Shown here piece by piece: positions 8,490 through 16,097 of a DNA stretch of 24,877 nt (positions are counted from its first letter, which is position 1; every line of letters begins with the position of its first letter). Source of the stretch: Bacteroidota bacterium (GTDB lineage: Bacteria > Bacteroidota > Bacteroidia > Bacteroidales > Bacteroidaceae); the NCBI GenBank assembly GCA_023415545.1, contig JAEZKJ010000171.1, positions 1 through 24,877 of the forward strand, given 5' to 3'. The translations under genes and the position numbers were made by a program. The notes below the pieces were generated by a model. The model was not told the origin of the DNA and searched no databases. It saw only the letters and a list, made by a program, of their open reading frames with translations.

Positions 8490-8504
8490 TCAGGGTAGCC
8501 CTGA
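8490..8504 (+). promoter_or_regulatory. Perfect 6-bp hairpin in the rpsN-rpsH spacer
   Basis: TCAGGG, loop TAG, CCCTGA form a perfect stem, extendable by a G-T pair, in an otherwise A/T-only 50-nt spacer. The next 16 bases are T/A-rich but lack a continuous T-run, so termination would be weak. It lies 19 nt before the gene for S8, a repressor of the spc operon in E. coli. A role as regulatory or processing site is inference. Confidence 0.45.
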
Positions 8505-8523
8505 TTAATTTAATTTTTAATAT

Positions 8524-8919
8524 ATGACAGATCCAATCGCAGATTATCTCACTAGATTGAGAAATGCAATTAGTGCAAAGCACAGAATCGTTGAGGTTCC
8601 TGCCTCAAACTTGAAAAAGGAGATCACAAAGATCCTTTTTGACAAGGGTTATATCTTGAACTACAAGTTCATTGAAGATGGCCCTCAAGGTACTATTAAA
8701 GTAGCGTTGAAGTACGATGCTGTTAACAAAGTTAACGCTATCAAAAAACTTGAGAGAGTTTCTTCTCCAGGTATGCGTAAGTACACTGGCTACAAGGACA
8801 TGCCGAGAGTAATTAATGGTTTAGGTATTGCTATAATATCTACTTCCAAAGGTGTAATGACAAATAAAGAGGCTTCAGAACTTAAGATAGGTGGTGAAGT
8901 TCTTTGTTATGTTTATTAA
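8524..8919 (+). CDS. rpsH: 30S ribosomal protein uS8
   Basis: Primary 16S rRNA-binding protein of the platform. The 131-residue product starts TDPIADYLTRLRNA and ends with GVMTNKEASELKIGGEVLCYVY, both diagnostic. It follows the largest gap between rpsJ and rpmJ; the S8 homologue in E. coli autoregulates this operon, so the preceding hairpin deserves attention. Confidence 0.98.
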   Translation: MTDPIADYLTRLRNAISAKHRIVEVPASNLKKEITKILFDKGYILNYKFIEDGPQGTIKVALKYDAVNKVNAIKKLERVSSPGMRKYTGYKDMPRVINGLGIAIISTSKGVMTNKEASELKIGGEVLCYVY

Positions 8920-8921
8920 TT

Positions 8922-8927
8922 AGGAGG
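8922..8927 (+). promoter_or_regulatory. Shine-Dalgarno site of rplF (AGGAGG)
   Basis: Six-base SD match in the 15-nt rpsH-rplF spacer with 7 nt to the ATG. It is fully non-coding, so it is not explained by codon choice. Confidence 0.75.
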
Positions 8928-8934
8928 ATTAGCA

Positions 8935-9504
8935 ATGTCAAGAATAGGAAAATTACCAATTAATATCCCTGCAGGCGTTACAGTGTCTATGAAAGACAAT
9001 ATTGTAACAGTTAAAGGCCCTAAAGGTGAACTTACACAGTTTGTTGATCCTTCAATCGAAGTAACTATCGATGGAGGACATGTGGTGTTGAAAGAGAACG
9101 AAAATGCAATGTTAGATAATACAAAACAGAGACATGCGTTTCATGGTTTGTATCGCTCATTGTTAAACAATATGGTTATTGGCGTTTCTGAAGGTTACAA
9201 GAAAGAGTTGGAACTAGTTGGTGTTGGTTATCGTGCTACTAACAATGGTAACATAATCGATTTCGCACTTGGTTATACTCACAACATCTTCTTCCAGTTA
9301 CCTGCAGAGGTCAAAGTTGAAACAAAGTCTGAAAGAAATAAGAATCCATTAATCATTTTGGAATCTTGCGATAAGCAATTGCTAGGTCAGATTTGCTCTA
9401 AGATCCGCTCTTTCCGTAAACCAGAACCTTATAAAGGTAAAGGTATTAAGTTTGTTGGCGAAGAAATTCGTAGAAAGTCTGGTAAATCAGCAGGCGCTAA
9501 ATAA
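8935..9504 (+). CDS. rplF: 50S ribosomal protein uL6
   Basis: Binds near the sarcin-ricin loop at the factor-binding site. The 189-residue product (E. coli 177) starts SRIGKLPINIPAGV and has the C-terminal PEPYKGKGIKFVGEEIRRKSGKSAG region split by normal spacing. Preceded by a genuine SD, uncommon in this block. Confidence 0.98.
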   Translation: MSRIGKLPINIPAGVTVSMKDNIVTVKGPKGELTQFVDPSIEVTIDGGHVVLKENENAMLDNTKQRHAFHGLYRSLLNNMVIGVSEGYKKELELVGVGYRATNNGNIIDFALGYTHNIFFQLPAEVKVETKSERNKNPLIILESCDKQLLGQICSKIRSFRKPEPYKGKGIKFVGEEIRRKSGKSAGAK

Positions 9505-9525
9505 TTTACATAAAATTGTATAATC

Positions 9526-9867
9526 ATGACAACAAAAATAGAAAGACGTATAAAGATCAAATATAGAGTACGCAATAAGATTTCAGGTACTACTGAACGT
9601 CCGCGTATGAGTGTATTTAGAAGTAACAAGCAGATCTATGTACAAGTTATTGATGACTTGTCTGGAAAGACTTTGGCTGCAGCTTCTTCTTTAGGTATGG
9701 AAGTTATGCCTAAAAAAGAACAAGCTGCTAAAGTTGGTGAACTGATTGCCAAAAAAGCTCAGGAAGCTGGTATTACGACTGTCGTATTCGACCGTAATGG
9801 TTACTTATATCATGGGAGAATCAAAGAAGTAGCTGATGCTGCTCGTAACGGTGGACTTAAATTTTAA
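9526..9867 (+). CDS. rplR: 50S ribosomal protein uL18
   Basis: 5S rRNA-binding protein. The 113-residue product carries GTTERPRMSVFRSNKQIYVQ and the C-terminal FDRNGYLYHGRIKEVADAAR signature. A/T-rich 21-nt spacer after rplF without SD. Confidence 0.98.
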   Translation: MTTKIERRIKIKYRVRNKISGTTERPRMSVFRSNKQIYVQVIDDLSGKTLAAASSLGMEVMPKKEQAAKVGELIAKKAQEAGITTVVFDRNGYLYHGRIKEVADAARNGGLKF

Positions 9868-9873
9868 TAAATT

Positions 9874-10389
9874 ATGGCAGTTAATAATAAAATCAAAATC
9901 ACTAACGATATAGAGTTAAAAGATAGATTAGTTGCTATTAACCGTGTTACTAAAGTTACTAAAGGTGGTAGAACATTTAGTTTCTCTGCTATAGTAGTTG
10001 TTGGTAACGAAGACGGTATTATTGGCTGGGGACTTGGTAAGGCTGGTGAAGTTACAGCTGCTATCGCTAAAGGCGTTGAAGCTGCAAAGAAAAACCTTAT
10101 CCGTGTACCAGTTCTTAAAGGAACTGTTCCTCATGAACAAACTGCTAAGTTTGGTGGTGCAGAGGTTTTCATTAAACCTGCATCTACCGGTACTGGAGTG
10201 GTAGCTGGTGGCGCTATGCGTGCCGTTCTTGAAAGCGTAGGAATTACAGATGTTCTTGCTAAGTCTAAAGGATCTTCTAATCCTCACAACTTGGTTAAGG
10301 CTACTATCCTTGCACTAGGAGAAATGAGAGATGCTCGCATGGTTGCTCAAAATCGTGGAGTAAGTTTGGAAAAAGTATTTAGAGGATAA
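9874..10389 (+). CDS. rpsE: 30S ribosomal protein uS5
   Basis: Decoding-fidelity protein at the mRNA entrance. The 171-residue product includes the double-stranded RNA-binding-like start (LKDRLVAINRVTKVTKGGRT), the GLGKAGEVTAAIAKGVEAAK stretch and GTGVVAGGAMRAVLE. It lies 6 nt after rplR. Confidence 0.98.
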   Translation: MAVNNKIKITNDIELKDRLVAINRVTKVTKGGRTFSFSAIVVVGNEDGIIGWGLGKAGEVTAAIAKGVEAAKKNLIRVPVLKGTVPHEQTAKFGGAEVFIKPASTGTGVVAGGAMRAVLESVGITDVLAKSKGSSNPHNLVKATILALGEMRDARMVAQNRGVSLEKVFRG

Positions 10390-10393
10390 GGAG
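10388..10393 (+). promoter_or_regulatory. Shine-Dalgarno site of rpmD (AAGGAG)
   Basis: AAGGAG overlaps the rpsE stop codon and leaves 7 nt to the rpmD ATG. It is the last SD-bearing start I can see in the block. Confidence 0.65.
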
Positions 10394-10400
10394 AATTTAT

Positions 10401-10577
10401 ATGGCAACTATTAAGATTAAACAAACTAAGAGTAGAATTGGTGCTCCAGCTGATCAAAAAAGAGTACTAGATGCACTAGGACTCCGTAAAATGAATCGAG
10501 TTGTTGAACGTGAAGCTACTCCTTCTATCCTAGGTATGGTTAACAAGGTTAAACACCTAGTTACTATCCTAGATTAA
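10401..10577 (+). CDS. rpmD: 50S ribosomal protein uL30
   Basis: Short 58-residue protein, easily missed. It reads MATIKIKQTKSRIGAP at the start, then a helix with LGLRKMNRVVE and an end at HLVTILD, all typical of L30 (E. coli 59). It sits 11 nt after rpsE and 28 nt before rplO, as expected for spc order, and has an SD site. Confidence 0.96.
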   Translation: MATIKIKQTKSRIGAPADQKRVLDALGLRKMNRVVEREATPSILGMVNKVKHLVTILD

Positions 10578-10605
10578 TTCATTGTTTAAAAAAACTGATT
10601 ACAAT

Positions 10606-11052
10606 ATGAATTTAAGTAATTTAAAACCTGCAGAAGGATCAACTCATTCAAGAAAAAGAATCGGTCGTGGACCAGGTTCTGGTTTGGGTGGCACTTCAAC
10701 AAGAGGTCATAAAGGAGCAAAATCAAGATCAGGATACTCTAAGAAAATCGGTTTTGAAGGTGGTCAGATGCCTCTTCAACGTAGAGTTCCTAAATTTGGT
10801 TTCAAGAATATCAACCGCGTTGAATATAAAGCTATTAATCTTGATGTTATAGAAGCTTTGGCAAAGAAAAACTCTTTGACTAAAGTAGGAATTAATGACT
10901 TTATTGAAGCTGGATACATATCTTCTAATCAATTAGTAAAAGTACTTGGCGACGGTGGTTTAACTACAAAACTTGACATAGAAGCTAACGCTTTCTCTAA
11001 AAGTGCTGTAGCAGCGATCGAAGCTATTGGTGGTAATGCGATAAAACTCTGA
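10606..11052 (+). CDS. rplO: 50S ribosomal protein uL15
   Basis: Late-assembly large-subunit protein. I place the start at ATG 10606 (MNLSNLKPAEGS, 148 residues), which is the conserved family N-terminus; an in-frame TTG at 10582 would add eight unrelated residues. The Gly-rich N-terminal part (GRGPGSGLGGTSTRGHKGA) and the FEGGQMPLQRRVPKFGF motif are clear. secY follows after 4 nt. Confidence 0.97.
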   Translation: MNLSNLKPAEGSTHSRKRIGRGPGSGLGGTSTRGHKGAKSRSGYSKKIGFEGGQMPLQRRVPKFGFKNINRVEYKAINLDVIEALAKKNSLTKVGINDFIEAGYISSNQLVKVLGDGGLTTKLDIEANAFSKSAVAAIEAIGGNAIKL

Positions 11053-11056
11053 TTCA

Positions 11057-12400
11057 ATGAGAAAATCTATTGAAACATTAAAAAATATATGGAATATTGA
11101 GGATCTAAGAAAAAGGATCCTCATAACTATATTGTTTGTTGCAATTTATAGGTTTGGATCTTATGTGGTCCTTCCTGGTATAAATCCTGCTATGTTAACT
11201 CAATTGCACAAACAGACGAGTGAAGGTCTTTTAGCCTTGTTAAACATGTTCTCTGGTGGAGCTTTTTCAAATGCATCTATATTTGCATTAGGAATTATGC
11301 CTTACATTTCGGCTTCAATCGTTATACAGTTGTTAGCGATTGCTGTGCCTTACTTTCAAAAGATACAACGTGAAGGTGAAAGTGGAAGACGTAAGATAAA
11401 CCAATATACTCGTATATTGACACTGGCTATTTTAGCTGTGCAAGCTCCGTCTTACTTGATTAACTTGAAAATGCAAGCAGGCCCATCGCTTAATGCTTCA
11501 TTAGATTGGACAATTTTCATAATCACTTCTACAATAATCCTAGCTGCAGGAAGTATGTTTATACTTTGGCTAGGAGAAAGAATAACTGATAAAGGTATTG
11601 GTAATGGTATTTCATTCATTATCTTGGTTGGTATCATTGCTCGCCTTCCTCAGTCTCTATTCCAAGAAGTAGTATCTCGTTTATCTTCTCCAGGTGCAGG
11701 AGGTATCGTGATGTTTTTAATTGAAATTGTCTTCCTTCTATTCGTTATTGCAGCTTCTATTCTTTTAGTACAAGGTGTTAGAAAAGTGCCTGTACAATAT
11801 GCAAAAAGAATTGTAGGTAATAAGCAATACGGTGGTGCTAGACAATATATACCTTTAAAAGTTAATGCGGCTAACGTTATGCCTATCATTTTTGCTCAGG
11901 CTATAATGTTTATTCCTATTACTATTGTAGGTTATTCAAATGTATCAGCATCACACGGTATCACACAGCAATTGGTTGATCATACAAGCTTCCTTTACAA
12001 TGTGGTATTTGCTTTACTGATTATTGTATTTACCTATTTCTATACGGCAATTACAATTAATCCTACACAGATGGCTGAAGATATGAAGAGAAATAACGGT
12101 TTTATTCCAGGTATCAAACCAGGTAAAGATACAGCTGAGTACATTGATGAAATAATGTCTCGTATGACTTTACCAGGCTCAGTATTCTTAGCACTTGTTG
12201 CTATTATGCCAGCATTTGCAGGTTTCTTTGGAGTAAAAGCTGAATTTGCTCAATTCTTCGGAGGTACTTCACTTTTAATCCTTGTAGGTGTTGTATTAGA
12301 TACTTTACAACAGGTTGAAAGTCACCTTTTAATGCGTCATTACGACGGATTATTAAACTCCGGAAGAATAAGAGGACGTAATGGTGTTGCAGCTTACTAA
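11057..12400 (+). CDS. secY: Protein translocase subunit SecY
   Basis: Pore subunit of the SecYEG channel in the inner membrane, exporting unfolded proteins and inserting membrane proteins. The 447-residue product (E. coli 443) has about ten hydrophobic segments; recognisable motifs are RFGSYVVLPGIN in the first segment, FALGIMPYISASIVIQLL (plug and TM2), QYAKR in the ribosome-binding loop after TM5, and the late cytosolic loop MAEDMKRNNGFIPGIKPG. Its place after rplO is standard for spc. Confidence 0.98.
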   Translation: MRKSIETLKNIWNIEDLRKRILITILFVAIYRFGSYVVLPGINPAMLTQLHKQTSEGLLALLNMFSGGAFSNASIFALGIMPYISASIVIQLLAIAVPYFQKIQREGESGRRKINQYTRILTLAILAVQAPSYLINLKMQAGPSLNASLDWTIFIITSTIILAAGSMFILWLGERITDKGIGNGISFIILVGIIARLPQSLFQEVVSRLSSPGAGGIVMFLIEIVFLLFVIAASILLVQGVRKVPVQYAKRIVGNKQYGGARQYIPLKVNAANVMPIIFAQAIMFIPITIVGYSNVSASHGITQQLVDHTSFLYNVVFALLIIVFTYFYTAITINPTQMAEDMKRNNGFIPGIKPGKDTAEYIDEIMSRMTLPGSVFLALVAIMPAFAGFFGVKAEFAQFFGGTSLLILVGVVLDTLQQVESHLLMRHYDGLLNSGRIRGRNGVAAY

Positions 12401-12411
12401 TCAGTCAAAGA

Positions 12412-13209
12412 ATGATATTTCTTAAGACAGATGATGAAATAGAGCTTCTTCGGCAGAGTAACCAACTAGTTGGTAAAACTCTTGCCGAAATAGCTAAACT
12501 TATCAAACCAGGCATTACAACTTTAGAGCTTGATAAGGTAGCAGAAGAATTTATACGTGATAATGGAGCTATACCAACATTTAAAGGTTTTCCAAACCCA
12601 TATGGTGGTCCATTTCCTAGTTCAATCTGCGCCTCAGTAAACGAACAAGTTGTGCATGGTGTACCAAATAACATACCACTAAAAGATGGTGATATTGTCT
12701 CGATTGATTGTGGCACGTTATTGAATGGTTTTTGTGGAGATTCAGCTTACACTTTTTGTGTTGGAGAAGTTGCACCAGAAGTTCGACAACTTTTAAAGAC
12801 AACCAAAGAAGCTCTTTACTTAGGTATTGAGAATGCCGTTCACGGAAAAAGAGTAGGTGATATCGGATATGCCATCCAAAATTATTGCGAGAGCAATTCA
12901 TATGGAGTTGTCCGAGAATTTGTCGGTCATGGTATCGGCAGAGACATGCACGAGGAACCTCAAATCCCAAACTTCGGAAGAAGAGGGTATGGTACTCAGT
13001 TAAAAAAAGGTATGTGCATTGCTATTGAACCAATGATAACTTTAGGCGATCATCAAGTAGTAATGGAAAGTGATAAATGGAGCGTGAGGACTAGAGATAG
13101 AAAATATGCCGCACACTTTGAACATACTGTAGCTGTTGGAGTTGGTAAAGCAACTATTTTATCATCATTTGAATTTATAGAACAAGTATTAGGAGATAAA
13201 GCAATTTAA
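12412..13209 (+). CDS. map: Type I methionine aminopeptidase
   Basis: Co-translational metalloprotease that removes the initiator Met from new proteins in the cytosol. The 265-residue pita-bread protein has all five dimetal ligands in order: Asp99 (VSIDCG), Asp110 (GFCGDSAYTF), His173 (FVGHGIGRDMH), Glu206 (CIAIEPMI) and Glu237 (HFEHTVAV), plus His82 (VHGVP) near the substrate pocket. It sits between secY (11 nt) and infA (1 nt), so it is co-expressed with the ribosome it serves. Confidence 0.98.
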   Translation: MIFLKTDDEIELLRQSNQLVGKTLAEIAKLIKPGITTLELDKVAEEFIRDNGAIPTFKGFPNPYGGPFPSSICASVNEQVVHGVPNNIPLKDGDIVSIDCGTLLNGFCGDSAYTFCVGEVAPEVRQLLKTTKEALYLGIENAVHGKRVGDIGYAIQNYCESNSYGVVREFVGHGIGRDMHEEPQIPNFGRRGYGTQLKKGMCIAIEPMITLGDHQVVMESDKWSVRTRDRKYAAHFEHTVAVGVGKATILSSFEFIEQVLGDKAI

Positions 13210-13210
13210 T

Positions 13211-13429
13211 ATGGCTAAGCAATCCGCAATAGAGCAAGATGGAGTAATAGTAGAAGCATTGTCAAATGCAATGTTTAGAGTCGAATTGGATAATGGTCAT
13301 GAAATAACTGCCCATATATCTGGAAAAATGAGAATGCATTACATTAAAATATTACCTGGCGACAAAGTAAGAGTTGAGATGTCACCTTATGATTTGTCAA
13401 AAGGAAGGATAGTTTTTAGATACAAATAA
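13211..13429 (+). CDS. infA: Translation initiation factor IF-1
   Basis: OB-fold factor that occupies the 30S A site during initiation. It is 72 residues, the exact family length, with KQSAIEQDGVIVEALSNAMF at the start and GDKVRVEMSPYDLSKGRIVF at the end. Only one base separates it from map. Confidence 0.98.
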   Translation: MAKQSAIEQDGVIVEALSNAMFRVELDNGHEITAHISGKMRMHYIKILPGDKVRVEMSPYDLSKGRIVFRYK

Positions 13430-13440
13430 AAAATTAAGAT

Positions 13441-13557
13441 ATGAAAGTAAGAGCATCATTAAAGAAACGTACAGCGGATTGTAAGATCGTAAGACGCAAT
13501 GGCCGTTTGTATGTTATTAACAAGAAAAATCCTAAGTATAAACAACGTCAAGGATAA
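13441..13557 (+). CDS. rpmJ: 50S ribosomal protein bL36 with degraded zinc site
   Basis: Short 38-residue protein of full family length, starting MKVRASLKKR and ending PKYKQRQG. The four zinc ligands expected at 11, 14, 27 and 33 (Cys, Cys, Cys, His) read Thr11, Cys14, Asn27 and Tyr33, so only one survives. This is a zinc-independent (C-minus) form as described for several ribosomal proteins. It lies 11 nt after infA. Confidence 0.96.
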   Translation: MKVRASLKKRTADCKIVRRNGRLYVINKKNPKYKQRQG

Positions 13558-13560
13558 TTT

Positions 13561-13583
13561 ATTATTTTTGCAAAAAAAATAAT
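13561..13583 (+). promoter_or_regulatory. A/T hairpin overlapping a -7-like box before rpsM
   Basis: ATTATTTTT (13561-13569) can pair with AAAAATAAT (13575-13583) across a GCAAA loop, nine A-T pairs. TATTTTTG at 13563-13570 fits the Bacteroidota -7 motif TAnnTTTG, but no TTTG lies 19-21 nt upstream. In such A/T-rich DNA either match may be chance. If real, it would provide an internal promoter or a regulatory hairpin for the alpha group. Confidence 0.3.
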
Positions 13584-13590
13584 TTAGTAT

Positions 13591-13971
13591 ATGGCTATAA
13601 GAATAGTTGGTGTAGATTTACCTCAGAACAAAAGAGGTGAGATTGCGTTGACCTATGTATATGGTATTGGACGCAGCAGCTCCGCAAAAATATTAGAAAA
13701 AGCAGGAGTAGACAAAGACTTGAAAGTTAAAGATTGGACTGATGATCAAGCAGCAAAAATTCGTGAGATCATTGGCGCTGAATATAAGGTCGAAGGTGAT
13801 CTTCGTTCTGAGATCCAATTAAACATTAAGCGATTAATGGATATTGGTTGCTATCGTGGCGTTCGCCACCGTATTGGTTTGCCAGTACGTGGACAAAGCA
13901 CTAAAAACAATGCTCGTACACGTAAGGGTAGAAAGAAAACAGTTGCAAATAAGAAAAAAGCTACTAAATAA
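13591..13971 (+). CDS. rpsM: 30S ribosomal protein uS13
   Basis: Head protein that forms inter-subunit bridge B1. The 126-residue product (E. coli 118) starts MAIRIVGVDLPQNKRGEIAL, contains RHRIGLPVRGQSTKNNART and ends in a Lys-rich tail that contacts P-site tRNA. It is first of the alpha-type order after a 33-nt spacer with an A/T hairpin. Confidence 0.98.
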   Translation: MAIRIVGVDLPQNKRGEIALTYVYGIGRSSSAKILEKAGVDKDLKVKDWTDDQAAKIREIIGAEYKVEGDLRSEIQLNIKRLMDIGCYRGVRHRIGLPVRGQSTKNNARTRKGRKKTVANKKKATK

Positions 13972-13982
13972 TAATTGTTGAT

Positions 13983-14372
13983 ATGGCAAAGAAAACAGTC
14001 GCAGCTAAGAAGAGAAATGTGAAAGTTGATGCTAATGGACAACTACATGTTCATTCTTCATTCAACAACATCATTGTATCTCTAGCAAATAGTGAAGGTC
14101 AGATTATCTCTTGGTCTTCCGCTGGTAAAATGGGATTTAGAGGTTCTAAAAAGAATACTCCTTATGCAGCTCAAATGGCTGCTCAAGATTGTGCTAAAGT
14201 AGCATACGATCTTGGCCTAAGAAAAGTAAAAGCTTATGTTAAGGGTCCAGGTAACGGACGTGAGTCTGCTATCAGAACAATACATGGCGCTGGAATCGAA
14301 GTAACAGAAATCGTTGACGTTACTCCACTTCCACACAATGGTTGTCGTCCTCCAAAAAGAAGAAGAGTTTAA
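13983..14372 (+). CDS. rpsK: 30S ribosomal protein uS11
   Basis: Platform protein next to the mRNA exit, close to where the anti-SD tail lies. It is 129 residues, equal to E. coli, with HVHSSFNNIIVSLANSEGQI and the C-terminal VTPLPHNGCRPPKRRRV. A 112-nt spacer follows before rpsD, the longest between genes inside the cluster. Confidence 0.98.
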   Translation: MAKKTVAAKKRNVKVDANGQLHVHSSFNNIIVSLANSEGQIISWSSAGKMGFRGSKKNTPYAAQMAAQDCAKVAYDLGLRKVKAYVKGPGNGRESAIRTIHGAGIEVTEIVDVTPLPHNGCRPPKRRRV

Positions 14373-14400
14373 TAGATAACCAAATTTTATGTAACTTGAT

Positions 14401-14450
14401 TTTGTTAAAATGGATTGCACTTTCCTTTCTGTAATCGCGGCTGCAACAAA
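14401..14450 (+). promoter_or_regulatory. Possible structured leader upstream of rpsD
   Basis: Within the 112-nt rpsK-rpsD gap, TTTGTT (14401-14406) can pair with AACAAA (14445-14450) and enclose GATTGC (14413-14418) paired with GTAATC (14431-14436, one G-T). The alternative TTGCA/TGCAA pairing (14415-14419 with 14442-14446) is mutually exclusive, a layout seen in switching leaders. S4 controls its own mRNA in E. coli and B. subtilis, so an S4-binding leader is plausible. No similarity to the known leaders can be claimed. Confidence 0.35.
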
Positions 14451-14484
14451 TTAAGTTCATTTATAACAATTAAAATAAATAGAA

Positions 14485-15090
14485 ATGGCTAGATATACTG
14501 GACCAAAATCAAGAATTGCCCGTAAATTCGGCGAAGGAATATTTGGAGCAGATAAAGTTCTATCTAAGAAAAATTATCCTCCTGGACAACATGGAAATAA
14601 CAGAAGAAAGAAAACTTCTGAGTATGGTGTCATGTTAGCAGAAAAGCAAAAAGCTAAATATACTTACGGTGTTTTAGAGAAACAATTCCGTAACTTATTT
14701 GAAAAAGCAGCAAGTGCAAATGGTATTACTGGTGAGATCTTGCTTCAAAGCCTTGAAGCTCGTCTTGATAACATTGTATTCCGTTTAGGTATTGCTCCTA
14801 CACGTGCAGCTGCTCGTCAGCTAGTTAGTCACAGACATATTACTGTAGATGGTAAGGTAGTAAACATACCTTCTTATTCAGTAAAACCTGGTCAGATTGT
14901 TGGCGTACGTGAAAGATCTAAATCTTTGGAAGTTATCGGTAATTCTCTTGCTGGGTTTAACCACAGTAAGTATCCATGGTTAGAATGGGATGAAAACAGT
15001 AAAGTTGGTAAGCTTCTTCACATACCAGAAAGAGCTGACATTCCAGAAAACATTAAAGAGCACTTGATCGTTGAATTGTATTCTAAATAA
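14485..15090 (+). CDS. rpsD: 30S ribosomal protein uS4, Cys-free form
   Basis: Primary 16S rRNA binder and 30S assembly initiator. The 201-residue product starts MARYTGPKSRIARKFGE, has the S4 RNA-binding fold around LEARLDNIVFRLGIAPTRAA and RQLVSHRHITVDGKVVNIPS, and contains no cysteine at all, so the N-terminal zinc site of some relatives is missing. It has its own long leader and no SD. Confidence 0.98.
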   Translation: MARYTGPKSRIARKFGEGIFGADKVLSKKNYPPGQHGNNRRKKTSEYGVMLAEKQKAKYTYGVLEKQFRNLFEKAASANGITGEILLQSLEARLDNIVFRLGIAPTRAAARQLVSHRHITVDGKVVNIPSYSVKPGQIVGVRERSKSLEVIGNSLAGFNHSKYPWLEWDENSKVGKLLHIPERADIPENIKEHLIVELYSK

Positions 15091-15101
15091 TAATTAATTT
15101 C

Positions 15102-16094
15102 ATGGCGATATTAGCATTTCAAAAACCTGATAAAGTATTAATGTTGGAAGCGGATTCAAAATTTGGTAAATTTGAATTCCGCCCTCTTGAACCCGGTTTC
15201 GGTATTACCGTAGGTAATGCTTTGCGCCGTATTCTTCTTTCTTCACTTGAAGGATTTGCTATCAATACGATAAAAATTGAAGGTGTTGAGCATGAATTTG
15301 CTACCGTGCCAGGAGTGAAAGAAGATGTTACCAACATTATCTTAAATCTTAAACAAGTAAGATTTAAGCAAGTAGTGGAAGAATTTGAAGGTGAGAAAAT
15401 AAGTCTCACTATAGATAATTCTGGAGAATTTAAGGCAGGTGATTTAAGTAAGTATTTGACTGGATTTGAAGTGTTAAATCCTGAGTTAGTTATTTGCCAT
15501 TTAGATTCCAAGGCAACCTTAAAAATGGAGCTGACAATTAACAAAGGTCGTGGATACGTTCCTTCTGAAGAGAATCGTGAATACTGCACTGATGTTAATG
15601 TAATTCCAGTCGATTCCATTTATACTCCTATACGTAATGTAAAGTACCAGGTAGAAAACTTCCGTGTAGAACAGAAGACAGACTATGAAAAGCTTGTACT
15701 TGAAATTACAACCGATGGTTCCATTCACCCAAAAGATGCTTTAAAAGAAGCAGCTAAAATATTGATTTATCACTTCATGCTTTTCTCTGATGAAAAGATT
15801 ACTCTTGAAACAAATGATGTTGATGGAAATGAAGAATTCGATGAAGAGGTATTACACATGCGTCAGCTTCTTAAGACTAAGCTTGTAGACATGGATCTCT
15901 CTGTTCGTGCTTTAAACTGTTTGAAAGCTGCTGATGTTGAAACATTAGGAGACCTTGTTCAGTTTAACAAGACCGATCTATTGAAATTCAGAAATTTTGG
16001 TAAGAAATCGCTCACTGAGCTTGATGATTTGCTCGAGAGTCTGAATCTGTCGTTTGGAACTGATATTTCTAAATATAAATTAGATAAAGATTAA
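15102..16094 (+). CDS. rpoA: RNA polymerase alpha subunit
   Basis: Assembly scaffold of RNA polymerase and contact for activators and UP elements. It has 330 residues: an N-terminal dimerisation domain to about residue 235 (GNALRRILLSSLEG near 38-51), an acidic linker (DGNEEFDEE) and the C-terminal DNA-binding domain from about 252. Arg269 and Asn272 align with E. coli Arg265 and Asn268, and GKKSLTE follows, so UP-element recognition should be intact. It is 11 nt after rpsD and 3 nt before rplQ. Confidence 0.98.
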   Translation: MAILAFQKPDKVLMLEADSKFGKFEFRPLEPGFGITVGNALRRILLSSLEGFAINTIKIEGVEHEFATVPGVKEDVTNIILNLKQVRFKQVVEEFEGEKISLTIDNSGEFKAGDLSKYLTGFEVLNPELVICHLDSKATLKMELTINKGRGYVPSEENREYCTDVNVIPVDSIYTPIRNVKYQVENFRVEQKTDYEKLVLEITTDGSIHPKDALKEAAKILIYHFMLFSDEKITLETNDVDGNEEFDEEVLHMRQLLKTKLVDMDLSVRALNCLKAADVETLGDLVQFNKTDLLKFRNFGKKSLTELDDLLESLNLSFGTDISKYKLDKD

Positions 16095-16097
16095 AAA

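Noticed and set aside
10582..10605. Upstream TTG start for rplO
   Set aside because: Adds eight residues not found in L15; the ATG at 10606 gives the conserved N-terminus.
15119..15619. Antisense open frame of 166 codons over rpoA
   Set aside because: Shadow of a highly conserved gene on the other strand; product has no recognisable features.
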